From assembly GCA_036937835.1 (NCBI GenBank), contig CM072864.1, forward strand, positions 18,086,001 to 18,150,000: DNA of 64,000 nt, written 5' to 3'. The position numbers and the translations under genes were made by a program. The DNA comes from Pampus argenteus. Taxonomy: Eukaryota; Chordata; Actinopteri; Scombriformes; Stromateidae. The notes under the pieces were generated by a model that made no database searches, was not told the DNA's origin, and saw only the letters and a program-made list of their open reading frames with translations. Below, piece by piece: positions 25,001 through 37,000 of this stretch (the first letter of the stretch is position 1; every line of letters begins with the position of its first letter).

Positions 25001-28000
25001 TTAATTTTGTGATAATTATCTCACTAATCAGGCATCTTAACTGGAAATACAACATCCTATCATATGCATACCAGTTTCTAAGCAGATACAGTGTATTTCC
25101 CACTTGAATGATCTGATTTCCTACAGGAGATCTCCTCAGATTTGTGTCAAAATTGCATTTTTATGGCCTGTGGTTGCACCGTAAAAAACACTGATGGACA
25201 GATAAGCGCTGCAGCTGGATAACAGACTATGCTTCAAGGTAAGTCAAATATGAACCATCTATGTAGAATATCCGTTACAAATGATCACCAGAACTAGAGG
25301 ATTATGGTCCCACAGTGGGAGAACGCTGATTTGTGCATTGATCACTGCATTGATTGAAGCTGTTCCATTGGTTGCTATGGTTTCAGGTCTACACTAAATC
25401 TGTCTGTTGACGCTGCCTCACAGACACGTATTGCTCACACCAGACAGGTTGGTGTGAATGAATCAAGGGAAATTAACACCTATGATGGCAAGATGTTGCA
25501 GGCAAGCTTGCATGTTTCTTTCTAGCTTCATGGTATCAAGGCAGATTTAGCAGCTACAGCTTAAGCAGTGAGTGTGTCAGCATTCGAACCTTTTTCTTGT
25601 GTTTTAGACCAAATTATTTTATAGGTCTAGTAAATATTAAATATTGAAGCTGTGTAAGGAGGCGAGGCCTGCATGGTGCTCCTGGTTTATGTGTTTTTTA
25701 TTATTCTGGGGTGCTACCAGGTTACAACATGAAAACTGAAAGTCTTTGTCTCAAATCAAGTCAGGTCTTAAATCATTCAAGTAATGTCTCATCCTCACTT
25801 TTTTCACATAAGTAAGTCTCAACACTGAAATGAGTGTTTCATGCACAAACAAGTGTGTGTGGAACCTGAATAAATGTCAGTATTCTACATATACAGTATA
25901 TTTTCAACTTCAAGTTCATTAATCTAGTAATATTTGCTTTTAAAAACTTTCATGTGCTTATAATTATATGTATTTCATGTGCAAATTACTGAATGCCACC
26001 TGATACGTGTGGATCGGGTTACACCTGTGTGTGGTATTTTTGAGACTGTTTTCACAACAGCCTCCAATGCACAAAAGATGTAAAAGATGTGTTTATGAGC
26101 TGGTGGAAAACTCAGACACGCCTATCTGTGCATTCATGTGAAATGTCAAAGAGCAAGACATTTTTTTTTATCTTATTATAGCTTGTTATGTTTTAAACAT
26201 CACACAACATTTAAGTAAGTATTTTTACGTGGAATATTCCAGCGTCATGTAACTTTAATTTTAGAAACTTCAAATTCACTGAATGTATTGTCGCTTTGGA
26301 CTACCAACAACTTATTTTGTCCTTTAATTTGCATGAAACTATAGACGGAGACTGTAAATGATCCATAATAGCAAGGAAGCTGTTTTTGAAGCAGCGTCTA
26401 ACAATCCTCAGTTGAAATTCTATTTACCTCCATTATATTGGGTAAAAAGTTGAAAATTAAGAAAATGTGAATTTTGTTTTCTTCATATCCTTTTCAATGC
26501 AAGTACTCACAGCTCTTTTTTCACTTTACCAAATGCCCCAGGAGCTTTCGCAAAGCCCATCCAGATATCTACTCACATGCAATCAAAGCCGGTTACTTGA
26601 CAGGAGCTGCAATTAGGAAATAGAAAGCACTATCAAATATTTAAGAACTTCACATTGTATACAAAGGGAGTTGAAGTTAGCACAATAATTGATGAATAAT
26701 GTTGGCGCCTTGATGATTTCCCACCTACCTGGGGGAGGCCATCACTAATGCATTAGCCATTTAGTGTGTGTTAGCCCAGTCAAAAGGAATGATTGCACCT
26801 ATTCAACTGTTGGAGTGCAGCTCAGAAACGCCCTGTCCGTAATGATAGCTGAAGAGCAGTGGGCACTGATTAGACCGCTGCTGATATAAAAAAAAAAAAA
26901 CAAAGCTGTGCATTAATTCTATAACTCCTCATTGATTTCAGAAAGATGTAAAGACCTCATTATGTACGAGTAACGATGATGGAAGGTTTGCTGTGCAGTG
27001 TTACTGTAAAGAGAAGATCGCATTATGCTTTAACAGAAGTCTTTACAGAATGTGAAGAAATGTTTTTGAGGGATACCACAGGAGAGATTAATATTCATGA
27101 GCTCCTACTGCTCACTTCTGTTATCCACGTTTAAATTATTTCCTTTCAAAGTGTCAGGAAGCGACTGCATGGGGATGTATCTAAATTGACCCAGTATTTC
27201 AGAGACTTGAGAGGGCGTAGTGGAGAGTCAAATGCACATACTAATGGCTATGTTATTTCCTGCCTGTCTTTAGACATAATGGCCAAGCTCTTGCACAAGA
27301 CATCACTCCGTCGGAGAGGAGTCATAGCCCGACAGTAACATGGATTTACTAAATGGTATGAAAAAGCTTCAGGAAAGGCAGGCAACACTCAAGTTCAAAA
27401 TTTCATAAACATCCATGCCGTTTACTTGACTTTACATCCAAAAAGAAAGATACTGTACACAGGCGCAGTGTAAACGTTACCAAAACAAATCAGTCAGCTC
27501 AGTACTTTAGTCAGTTTGATTGATGATATTGTTTCTTATATAAAAGTTTCTTGGAAAAGCAGCACACGATTGTCCGACTGTTTTTATGAGCAATCCACCC
27601 GGGAGTATGAGGGGCTTCTCAGAAAAGCATACAGAAGCAGCAGCTTTTTTTTTATTTTCCCGTCACCAGTTGGCACACGTCCATTTAGCCGGGTCACTTG
27701 GTGAAGGTTGATTGTTGAGACATCGTCCTCTACAGAGCAGGAAAACAACCAAATCGGGAAACTTGAGAGGTAAAGGTTTTGAGTACAGATTATTATTAGA
27801 AGTTTTGTACATATAAGTATTTATATAGACCGTATTGGTCATACTTTTCTGCTGTGTTAAATGCTGTGCATATTATTATTATTATTTTATATGTAAATCA
27901 TCATTTCACAAATACACTAAATGAATTGTATAAAGCATGTTCCTTTTAAGATCTTGTTAACATTCTGCATTTATTTTACAGATTTTTTACTTTAGGAAAT

Positions 28001-28054
28001 ATATATAAAAAAAAAAAAGTAAAGGTTCAATAAACTAAACAACCTGTTAAAGAA

Positions 28055-28275
28055 ATAGCTCATCATTTTGGGAAATATACTTATTTACTTATTTGCCAAG
28101 AGTTAGACGAGAAGGTTGATACCGCTCCTGTGTCTGCATGGTAATCTGTAGTTTTTACACTTTTTGGATAGATTAAACAAACAAGATATGATGCATTACC
28201 CCGTTAACAGTCTTCATGCTAAGCTAAGCATGCTAACTGCTTTATATTTACAGATGTGACAGCGGTATCAATCAT
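28055..28275. repeat. dispersed element with inverted ends
   Basis: The left part (tttgggaaatatactta...agagttagacgag) matches the copies at 9.84 kb and 36.96 kb. The word ttgataccgct (28116-28126) recurs inverted as agcggtatcaa (28261-28271), so the copy has a fold-back layout. An internal piece with gctaagctaagc is typical of the same family as seen near 37.5 kb. Confidence 0.5.
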
Positions 28276-29070
28276 TTCATCCAAATCTAAATTTCATCAT
28301 CTAAAATGTTTCTGAAAGCTTTGATATATCAGATTTTGCTCTTAATAACATGGAACTGCCTGAATACCAAGCAAGCGCAGACGCCTCATATCAGCCAAGT
28401 CTGCTGTGGGAAGTAGATTCCTCATCACAAATCCAGACACCACTCACTTTGTCATATTTTCCTCCCTCCAGGCCAGGTCTGCTGCCTGGCCTTTCCATTG
28501 GCTAGCAAGCTGCACCTTGATCACTCGTTAAGATGTGGATGCACGACATCTGAGTCTTCTGGACAGCTGATGGAAACAAAAAGTCGTCATGCAAATGTTT
28601 TATTGTTTCCATGGTATCTGTACTTTATGTGGATGCATATTCAGCAGCCATAATGCATCACTGATAAAAACCTTTCTTGTATTATTTCAGTCACAAGCTG
28701 TTAGCGACAGACTCAGCTGTTTCCCATGTGTCCTGATGACTGTGCTCGGCCTCCTCTTGGCGTTGCATATGGTAAACTTCATCAGTACTTTTCAGTGTCG
28801 AGTGGCCACTCATTACACATCACATCCACCTTCAGCTATATATAAACGGACCCTTAACCAGACTAGAGAGTATCATCAGGGATTCAAGTGTGAATTCAAG
28901 TGTAAAATCAGATGTTGGCGCTAATCATCATGTGAAGGTTGCTGAAGATCAACAGCGGTGGCAGAAGTGGAGCTGGTGTGATGTATTGTCCACCAGGGTC
29001 AACACTGATGGAGCCATAGACTCAAAGTTCTTTCACTCCTAGACATTACGTTTCCTACATTTTACCCCTC

Positions 29071-29082
29071 TGTCTCTCTTTT

Positions 29083-29124
<42 letters not shown>
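29071..29124. repeat. compound (CT)n(CA)n microsatellite
   Basis: A CT run passes directly into about 14 CA units. Confidence 0.92.
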
Positions 29125-29126
<2 letters not shown>

Positions 29127-29663
29127 TGCACAGGAGAGCAGTGAGTGCTGTCCATTAGGGGCCCACAAGAGACTGGCCTTGTGCTGCTGATCACATAATG
29201 CTTCTGTGGTGATGGGGGGGGGGGGTGTCCCTTTAGAATAGCTGACTGAGAAATAAATCTTGTGCTCTTCGCAGATCATTACATCTCCATCCCCGCTCAG
29301 GGGTTGGATTGTTTTCACTTATTATTTTGGGTCTAGTTGTTATGGTCAGTGGAGTTTTGTTTTTTTCTTTAGAACAGTATGATCATGAGGCACTCTGACA
29401 GAACAGTTATGTGAAAAAGGTTGATATTTGATGCCCTGGTCACATCACACAGTCATTCTGATTGCAGTTTAAAGGATAATTCGGGTGTATTAAAGCTTGG
29501 TTCATTTTGGTTTTGGCTGAATTGCTTCTATCAGTTAAATTTGTATAGCCGAGTGGATTGCTGAGATCCAGGAACGTGGCCTTATCGTAACAACAAAGTC
29601 AGACAGCGCAACAAACAGCAGTAAGTTGAGCACCTGAAAATTATGTAATAATCGCTCATCACT

Positions 29664-29666
29664 AGA

Positions 29667-29721
<55 letters not shown>
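29664..29721. repeat. compound (GATA)n(GACA)n microsatellite
   Basis: About five GATA units change to about nine GACA units. Reverse-strand open frames here translate the repeat and are not genes. Confidence 0.95.
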
Positions 29722-29722
<1 letters not shown>

Positions 29723-30939
29723 TGGGAATGACCTTGGAACTTGGCAAGCGGAGAGACAAAAGGGGAAAAAAGAAAGCCCCAAGCTCCATCTGCATAGCAA
29801 CCACATTGTGTTTGTGTTGTGTTGTGTTTCCCTCCCCCTGAATCCTGCTTCAAAGGATAATTTTGTAGATTATATTGGCTTCTTAAAAGCAATCAAACAA
29901 CAATTACAGCTTTGTATTTGAAATATTAAAATGAAAGACAAATAAAAGCCAAAATCATGTCATTGTTTGAAAGCATTCTCATTCCTAATAGAAAAACAAC
30001 CATGTGTTGTGAGCAGATTAATGGACTATTTGAATTAATTGATTATTTTTTCAAAAAGAAATAATGTTCAGTATTCCTTTTTTTTTTACATGGAAGCTGC
30101 TTATCTCCAATGTATACTGGAGAGTCCTTGTTTCTTGTCATAGACCACCCTGAATTATATCCTCATAAAGCCATAAATAAGTGAAAGTTCATTATTCCAC
30201 CGAGCAAGATACAAAGTCAAGATGGCCCCTTTCAACAGCATTGTACCAACGAATGAAATGGTGAAATGGCTCGGGCTGAGCCTTTCTCCATGGAAACCGT
30301 GTTCAATATTGTCATGACAACCTTCAGCTGAGAGGAAAAAAATAAAACAAGAAATGAGGGGAAACAATAAAAGGGAGTAATCAAGGATGACAGGACAAGA
30401 CCTGACAGATTCTCTCTCTCAACTTCCAGCTCTGACACTTTCTCCTCTGCCCGAGCTTATCTTGTTTCATGAATCACAGCCCTGCAAAATCTGTCAATCA
30501 TCTTTCCTCCTGGCCCCCATGAGCTGCTGCTGGAGTTATTCAGGTGTGGGGAAACTATCAGCTACTACCACAATAGCTGTTTTGTGTTGATAGAGTCATC
30601 ACAATGACATAGTGGCATTCAACTAAATCAAAGGATCCAGCTGGGTAATTATTAGCTCTGAGCACGGAGACGTACACAAGTTTAAAGAGGACTGTTAAGG
30701 TGGTCTTTCCCTTCGGAGATAATGAGATCATTTCTGTTGAGTGTTATCTACAATGCTACAATGCTGCAGTGATGAGGTGCCCTGAGCTTTTAAAACCAGG
30801 TGATCATAATGATACCTGTGATGTATGACCATGACATTCAATTTTGGACATTTAAAGGCTGTTTGCCTACATGCAATGTACCGTGCTGCACAACATATAA
30901 TTCATTCATAACTCAACATCTTCTGAATGAAAAATTTGC

Positions 30940-30995
30940 AGCATATAAATAGATAGATATCCTGTATTAATCCCAAACTGGGAAATTCCTTGCAG
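30940..30995 (-). repeat. retroelement-like 3' tail, reverse orientation
   Basis: On the - strand this reads a tail ending cccagtttgggattaat and then a few ATCT units, the same tail as at 545-568 on the + strand. Confidence 0.5.
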
Positions 30996-32488
30996 ATGTG
31001 TTAAAGGCAGGTAAAATATAAAAATGGCAACTTGAACCATGAACATGAAAAAAAAAAATCACAAAAATTAAAGCATTTAGCAAATGTAAGAGTCCCAGAT
31101 TATCCAAATTACAAAAACATATTCTCTCACTTACCTCTAGTGGTTAGGAATAGAAAATTATATCTTGTAGTTTATTATATTATTTTTAGTTTATTATATT
31201 ATATATCTATTATATTTCTGCATTCATCCCAATATGATAGAGGTGAATGGGATATTGTTTGTGGTGCTAACATCATTGACAAATGACTTTTCATTTCTGT
31301 ATTTTATAGGATAACATAACATAACATAAATCAACATTTCTATAAATGTTCCATGAATAGTCACCCAGGTCATTTTCAACTCCACTACCAATGAAGTGTC
31401 ATGTTAAGAAATACACAAAATCATACTGCGCAAATCAAGCATCAAAATATTAATGCAATAATCTACTATTAAGTATATATCTATGCAAAGTAGTAAAAAG
31501 CAGCAAACCACAATTGAGAAATACTTATTATTATTGCTAATAATCACATTCTTCAGTAGAAAACAACTTTTTACTGAAGAAATAATCCCTTATAAAATTT
31601 GTTCTGTCGATTATTATGAGTAATAAGGCCCCATATCTGGCAAGATGAATCAATATGAATCCAGAACTGTCTACATATCTATTCCTCAAATAGCCACTAA
31701 ACCTTTCCCCAAGTCAACAGTTAATATCAATGTTGTATTTGTAAGACATTTGAGAAACAGGATAAAGGTGTTTTCCTGATCAGTCTACTACATTTAGCTT
31801 TGGTAGGAGAGTGTGTGTCTGCTTTTGTATGAACACATGGTGTCTGCTTTCATATTCATGCAGATTTCATGGTTTAGACTCACCGATGACATCTTGCTCC
31901 CACCCACCCACCCTTCATCACCACAGTGTCTCCCACAATACATCCCTGAACATAAAAACGGTCCTCATGGCCAACAATAATGGTGATCACACTGAGCTGA
32001 GGTGTGTGTGTGTGTATATGTGTGAGGGAGAGAGAGAGAGAGACTGTCTCTTTGCGTGTGAAAGGCGGAGGGGGGAGGGGGGGTGCATAGAGGAAGCTGA
32101 GCAGTAATTAGTGTTGCCTATCAACCCAAATCTCCATGGAGATGTGTTCTGTATGCCATCTACACCTTCAGTACATAATCATGGAGGCACAGGAGAGCAG
32201 GAGGCACGGCTGTGACTACCGTTACACCGCTTTAAGCAAGCACAAGATCATCCAGACTATACTTGTGTCACCACTATAAATAGCAGTACAGTAGATAAAT
32301 CAGCAGCAACGCTGTACGGCCGCAAACTGTGCAGATAATGGAATAAAATGCTGCAAGCTGTGAATGAAAATAAAAACAGAATGTGCATAAACAACAAGAT
32401 TTTTATCTTCAACACCGCAGGGGGAAATAGATTTTATTTGTATTTCTGCATAGAAACACATGACTACATGATATGACATCACACATGC

Positions 32489-32522
32489 ATACACACACAC
32501 ACACACGCACGCACACACGCAC
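32489..32522. repeat. (CA)n microsatellite
   Basis: CA units with a few CG interruptions. Confidence 0.9.
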
Positions 32523-34010
32523 CATATGACATCTGACAGGGGACTAAAATCCATCACAGTCACCTACAGCAGACGATCTCTAACTGGAAAATATTCATTT
32601 GAGTATATACAAGAGGGAAAACAGAAGGTGAATTAACAAAATAATAATCTTTAATTATTGGTTAACAGCTATTTCATGGTGCATAAGCATGTCATATACA
32701 CAGGAGAGAGAGAGAAAGGAATGATCCAGATTATTGTACTGTGCTACATACTGTACATACAACTGTGCTTATACATAATTACAGACCTCTGGGTCAGCAT
32801 AGAAATGGGCTGGAGGCTAATGAAGATGAAATGAACTTCCCTTTGTTTATTAAACATAAGGCCACTATGGTAGACCATGAGGAATATATCATAAGTCACG
32901 AGTGAAAGAAACCGCACTCCTCTTCCTTCTCGCTCTGTGGAAACACGTAACGGGGTTTCTACAGAATCAACACAACCAGAAAGTGTTACAGAACAAATCT
33001 ACTGACATCACTGCACACATTAAAGCTCCATTACTTGACATGAGGCACGAGTGGAATGAATGGTATTGTACTGTATGTATTCTTTATGAATGAAGGTAAT
33101 GAAAATCTACCTATGTAATATAATAAGAGTCTACATTTGGTCCAGGCTCAACCAGTAAAGTAAGTAAAGCATCAATTGTATACGGCTAATGTAATAGACA
33201 GACAATACTGCTCCATTGATTTTTTCTTTTTTTTTCTATTTTGTTAAATTCTCTTAAATTCTGTCTTACAAGGATTTATAAACAATGTGTTGCCTGAGCA
33301 GCATTCATCCCACGCTGTGTTTTAACAAAGTATCTGCATGTTGTCCCCGTGGTCAGTGTTTAAAAGCAGTGACGTGACGAAAGGCAGAGACCAAGATGAA
33401 GAACGTACAACGCTGGGTCTGTTTTGTTGAGGATCAAACAATGGTTTCAAGTTTTCATCTAACCCTAGTTCACAGTAACAGTTAAACTGTACAATCCCAT
33501 ATTCACAAGTGTTTTGGGTGTTCTTACTCGACAGTTAACAACATTTATGAATATAAGACATTAACCCAAAAAGACCAAAAAGTACATATTACTCCAAACA
33601 TGGAAAAAGAAATACATGATCATGCTAACAAATGCTATATCTGATGAGCAAAACGGTTGCTTGTTAAAACACTTCAGATTAAAGACAAGCTATGACATGT
33701 CCACTAAATGATGAGCAGAATAATTTCAGTCCTTCTTCAAGGTACATCATACAACGCTAGATCATGCAGTACATACAAAATGCTTTGTAACATGTAAATG
33801 AGTGCACATGAGGCGAATGTGCGATGGAACTGATAATCTACCACGGGGTTTTAGATGTATGACAGAGACAAAAACACAAACAATCTTGGCCTAAATAAAA
33901 ATGAATCATGTCTACAGTTCATTCAGGAAGGAAAATCAGGGACCCCCCTCCTTCAGCATGTGCTCCACCGCCAGTTCATGCTCTTTCTGCTTTTTCGTAG
34001 CCAATCAGCA

Positions 34011-34078
34011 TCAGGTCAAAGTGGTGACCTCTGGCTGAGCGTAGTTTCCAGTGGCAGCCAGGATGTCTTTACAGATCT
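34011..34078 (-). CDS. kcnc4: kcnc4 terminal coding exon 4
   Basis: The acceptor is tttgctaacag. With the split codon from exon 3 it codes E then ICKDILAATGNYAQPEVTTLT and a TGA stop (34013-34011). Phase and similarity to the mammalian end (NYAQAEVLTLS type) agree. Confidence 0.85.
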
Positions 34079-37000
34079 CTGTTAGCAAACACAATGGACA
34101 GAAAACACAATGAAACACGGTGACTTAAAGACATAGAAAAAATAAACTGGGAGTAGAATTATTTTTAATAGTTGATTTCTGCTGAATACAAGATGACCGT
34201 GTTCAGGCATTAACTGGTCACAGATTATTTTTATTATCACTTAATCCTTTAATTGCTTTTTGATTATTTTTTTTCATTCGTTAATATAAAAAAGAAAAGC
34301 TGAAAATTTCTAAAAATATTTTAAGCTGAAACCCAAACATTTGACATTTTCGCTCGATAAAATGACTTCATTGATATATTGGTTATCACAATTGTTGATT
34401 ACTTCCTGCTCTCGACTAATATTTCAGCTGTACTCCACAGATAAATCATACAGATCCGAACTTCAGGGGCCAGAAGGAGGCTTTTGCTGTGACCACCCAT
34501 GCTGTTAATGGAAACCTATTAGTGGCGATCATCCAGAGGAGTCACTCAGGCAAATGGAAGCTCATCTGAGTTCAGAAGCCTCTCTCTCTGTTCCTCTTGT
34601 ATATCCGCCTGCAGCTCTCTCATATAGCAGCACTTGGAACAGTTTGCCACTACACCATTTTGTGCTCATTGTAAGGAAACAAGCTGGCAGTTGTCACATC
34701 ACAGACACACTGTGCTTTCAACCAGGACGGTGTTTGCTTTTGTGTGTATAAATTGTGACAGCGAGCGCTAACGCTGTCACACACTCCCTGTGACAACCTT
34801 AATCACTCCAAATCCACCGACATTGTGTTCCAACTGCAGTGCAGGCAACCATTTCCTGTCATTGATAACCATCTGAGCATCTTCAGACATGCTGCATCTG
34901 GTGAAATATTATCCATACCTTATATGCTGTAACCCTGGTATAAACCTAGCAATAGCCCCTATACACATCACTCTTAAGAGCAGATCCATTCTGGCAAAAT
35001 CTATCTCCGTGCTGGTCAAAAACAAGCATTTTTCATTTTTAATCCTGGTACAATTCATTTTAACCCTGTTAGAAAACAGTGAGAGTCCACTTGAACCCTT
35101 TTTTTGCAGGTAATGTGTACTACAGGTGTTGTGTATGTGTGATATTGCCTGTAATAGACTGGGATGTCATTATCCACATACTCACCAGACACAGGGCTCA
35201 GGATTGAATTACCCCCTCCTCTCTCTCTCTCAAAGATTAGTTTTGAGGCGTTCTGGCTTTGCTCAGCTTTCCATTATTTTTGTTTCTGCCATCAGAAGAA
35301 GGCTTGCTCGATGATTTTAATGAGCTTTAGTGTGTTATTAGAGAAATCTGCATGAAAGCAGACTGGTGAAAAGTTGTGTGTTTTGTTTTTTGTTGTCCCG
35401 CTGTGACTGAGGCTGTGAAATCTTCTATTGACAGATGATTTTTTTTCCCTGGAGCATGATACACATCCACAAACATCCCTTCTTCTCATTTATCTGGCAG
35501 ATATAACTGGGGTTGTGTGATTTTTTTTTTTGTCATTTGCATGTGTTAACATGCCATTAACCTACACCAATCTCCAACACTCAACACATTCAGGAATTGA
35601 CGAGGCTTTCAGGCCTTCAAACACAATTTCCTTGTAATAGGCTGTCAAAAAAAAAAAAAGTAGGCGTATATACTCATAGGAGCCAAGCACACAGTAAGTG
35701 CCATATTTATGTGTTGTTTTCTTCCTCGACAGTGATGTGATAATGAGCTTTTGTAGAAAAATTAGTTTCTGGGCTGTTTGGAGGCGAGAGTCAGGATGTT
35801 GACTGGGTGGGATGCGTGCTCGGGATATCAGGATTGGATCTCCGCCTGCCAAATATAGAGCCTTTTCTCACAAGGCTCAGATCTGAGATCCAGCGGCCTT
35901 TACAGAATACTGGTGTTGCATGTTGAAAACGTGCAGCTAAAGGTGTCGATTAAAGGTGTATTGATGCAATCTGGGGCTCACAAGATGATCGGTTGAATCC
36001 AATTATATGGCGAATGCTTGCACCTCAACCTGAACGTATGTACCTGAGTATGTGGAGCATTCGTTGCATATTTACGCTGGAAGCTCTCTGTGAAGGCAAT
36101 TATTCAAGTCAAGACTCTTTTCACTGAGCGCACACAGACAGATAGATGATGCAATTAGTACTACAAAGCTCTTCCATTGATTTTCTTTTGAATTCTCTGG
36201 TGAATAATGAGTGAAATCTGCCTTTAGCCAGATGGACGCTGCAATAAAGAAGCTTAAGAATGAAAGTGGGAGTATACTGGAGTTTTTCCTCACTTTTTAA
36301 TGAGCAAACTCAAGTCCATAGACATTCACACAACTCCACCACGCCGCCATACTGTCTAGTCAGAGCATGTATTACATACGTGATGAGTGCAACACATTTG
36401 CAGAGCTACAGATTCATGAGACTGCCTACTATCTGTATCTGTGTTTGAAAGCAGCATTTTGCAATACTTTGACGCCTCTCATGGTCTTCAGGAGACTAGT
36501 CTTTGTGACTTCTCATTTAGTGCCGTCATCAAAATTTCTTTATTTCTTTATTTCTTTTGTTAATAATAGGATCATTACAAACTAAATAAGAAAAAGCCCA
36601 CCACACAGAGGATAAAGCTGTTTGATTTAAATCTAGCTATTATTCATGATCTTTCCTCTGTCATTTCACAACCCTGAGGCCAAATCCTCATTTCTTGCCC
36701 CATTACCAGTAAGGATCTAAGAATAGCTCGATTTTCTCTCAGTTTTTCAGCCATGCATCAACTCTCTGTCTGTAATTACAGCATGTGCTGTAACCCCGCT
36801 GTAGACCTTTAGCCATGTTAAACCTTCTGACAGCTGAAAAGGGAACAAAATAATACATACTGTATGGAGAAGATTCTTCACACTGAATATTTATATAAGT
36901 AAAATCCTCACTGTGATGAATCACCTGTGCACTGTAGCTATTAAATCAGGGTGTAGTTTGAGTTTTGGGACATACACTCATTCACTTTCTTGCCAGGTTC

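Larger units (their letters stand above)
21206..34010. other. intergenic stretch between converging slc6a17 and kcnc4, no gene recognised
   Basis: I find no exon of a known family on either strand. The stretch is AT-rich with several microsatellites and dispersed repeats. Its right end must hold the 3' UTR of kcnc4 on the - strand. Reverse-strand AATAAA candidates lie at 32846-32851 and 32433-32438, but the true end cannot be chosen from sequence alone. Confidence 0.5.

Noticed and set aside
29535..29892. Reverse-strand frames with CLSVCLSV and YLSIYLS runs
   Set aside because: They translate the GATA/GACA compound microsatellite.
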